From Acidobacteria bacterium UBA6911 (GTDB lineage Bacteria > Acidobacteriota > UBA6911): a DNA stretch of 6,068 nt. A program made the translations under genes and the position numbers. The notes under the pieces were generated by a model. The model did no database searches and was not told where the DNA came from. It saw only the letters and a program-made list of their open reading frames with translations. The DNA lies in the NCBI GenBank assembly GCA_002451015.1, contig DKBB01000348.1, positions 47,893 to 53,960 of the forward strand, read 5' to 3'. Shown one piece after another: positions 5,478 through 6,068 of this stretch (position 1 is its first letter; each line of letters begins with the position of its first letter).

Positions 5478-6068
5478 CTATAGCGGCACCTCTATATTTT
5501 CCAGCATCTCGGCCAGGATATCCCCCGCCTCTTCGCTTCGTTTGTAGGGAGAAGCATAATTCGAACTCACGATCACCCGATGTGCCAGGACGGGCAGGAC
5601 GAGACGCTTGATGTCATCCGGGATACAGTAGTCGCGGCCTTCATAATAAGCCAGCGCCTGAGCTGCCTGGCGCAGAGCAAGCGCCCCCCGGGGGCTGGCA
5701 CCGACCTGCAGGAACTCCGATCGACGGGTAGCCTCCACGATAGTCATGATGTAGTCGAGCAGGGAATCGTCGACTCTTATTCTTTCGACACGGGATTGAG
5801 CTTCCAGGATTTCTTCGGCCTGCATCACGGGCTGGAGGTGATCCAATTTCCTGGATCGGTTTTGATTCCGGAGAATTTCTTTCTCGGCGTCGTTTTCCGG
5901 ATAACCCATTTTAATGCGCAAGAGGAAACGGTCCAGTTGCGATTCCGGCAGAGGATAGGTCCCATGGTGTTCGATGGGATTCTGCGTTGCGATTACCATG
6001 AAAGGTTGCGGCAGCACGTGGGTACGGTTGTCGACGCTGACATTTCCCTCACTCATGGCCTCTAAAAG
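5478..6068 (-). CDS. moxR: MoxR-family AAA+ ATPase, C-terminal part (5' end outside the window)
   Basis: The frame is open to the window edge; 196 residues are visible of the roughly 310-330 usual for MoxR proteins. The visible part opens with LLEAM, the typical end of the helix before the pre-sensor hairpin, so the methionine at 6056 is internal and not the start. Numbering from the window edge, sensor 1 is in MVIATQNP (24-31, Asn30), the arginine-finger region is GTYPLPESQLDRF (36-48), and the sensor 2 segment is GASPRG (123-128, Arg127). The lid helices follow with ALRQAAQALAYYEGRDYCIP. Walker A and Walker B lie beyond the edge and cannot be checked. MoxR ATPases act as cytoplasmic chaperone-like motors, often with von Willebrand A partners; here the DUF58 gene downstream is the likely partner. 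The stop is TAG at 5480-5478, followed by an unusually long spacer. Confidence 0.95.
   Translation of the reverse strand, partial: LLEAMSEGNVSVDNRTHVLPQPFMVIATQNPIEHHGTYPLPESQLDRFLLRIKMGYPENDAEKEILRNQNRSRKLDHLQPVMQAEEILEAQSRVERIRVDDSLLDYIMTIVEATRRSEFLQVGASPRGALALRQAAQALAYYEGRDYCIPDDIKRLVLPVLAHRVIVSSNYASPYKRSEEAGDILAEMLENIEVPL

Noticed and set aside
1..6068. CRISPR arrays, tRNA or rRNA genes, insertion sequences, integrase genes
   Set aside because: No regularly spaced repeats, cloverleaf-like sequence, rRNA-like stretches or transposase/integrase reading frames were seen on either strand.
1..6068. A new defence or biosynthetic system
   Set aside because: Every substantial gene fits a known family in a known arrangement: an MFS transporter, a type II toxin-antitoxin pair, and the moxR-DUF58-transglutaminase operon.

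Overview
The window reads as ordinary bacterial chromosome from a Gram-negative-like organism with moderate GC content. The gene families and codon style would fit a deltaproteobacterial (Desulfobacterota, Syntrophus-like) genome, but that is a low-confidence impression; no marker gene here settles the taxonomy.

Layout. Positions 1-57 carry the last codons of an upstream plus-strand gene, whose stop codon lies inside the Shine-Dalgarno of a GTG-started major facilitator (MFS) permease (70-1284, +). On the minus strand, tail to tail with that permease, is a compact type II toxin-antitoxin module: a ribbon-helix-helix antitoxin (1531-1761) followed by a RelE/ParE-type toxin (1281-1544), with a strong sigma70-like promoter and a perfect inverted repeat embedded in it (1783-1811). 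Immediately beyond that promoter is a short plus-strand stretch (about 1808-1917) that looks like the orphaned C-terminal end of a lost gene.

From 1914 to the right edge the minus strand holds a conserved operon, transcribed right to left: the C-terminal two thirds of a MoxR AAA+ ATPase (5478 to beyond 6068), a DUF58 membrane-anchored protein (4070-5284) and a TgpA-like membrane transglutaminase with DUF3488 and DUF4129 regions (1914-4073). The last two are coupled by an ATGA stop/start overlap. MoxR and DUF58 are separated by an unusually long spacer of 193 bases with small hairpins.

How the parts relate. MoxR, DUF58 and the transglutaminase form a recurrent bacterial gene set, thought to be an AAA+ remodelling factor working with a membrane-linked von Willebrand-like protein and an externally facing protease/transglutaminase-fold enzyme. 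Its exact substrate is not established. The toxin-antitoxin cassette looks like an accessory insertion between the MFS gene and this operon. I do not see a previously undescribed system. The most interesting points are the nested promoter/operator of the toxin-antitoxin unit, the truncated gene tail beside it, and the structured gap inside the moxR operon.
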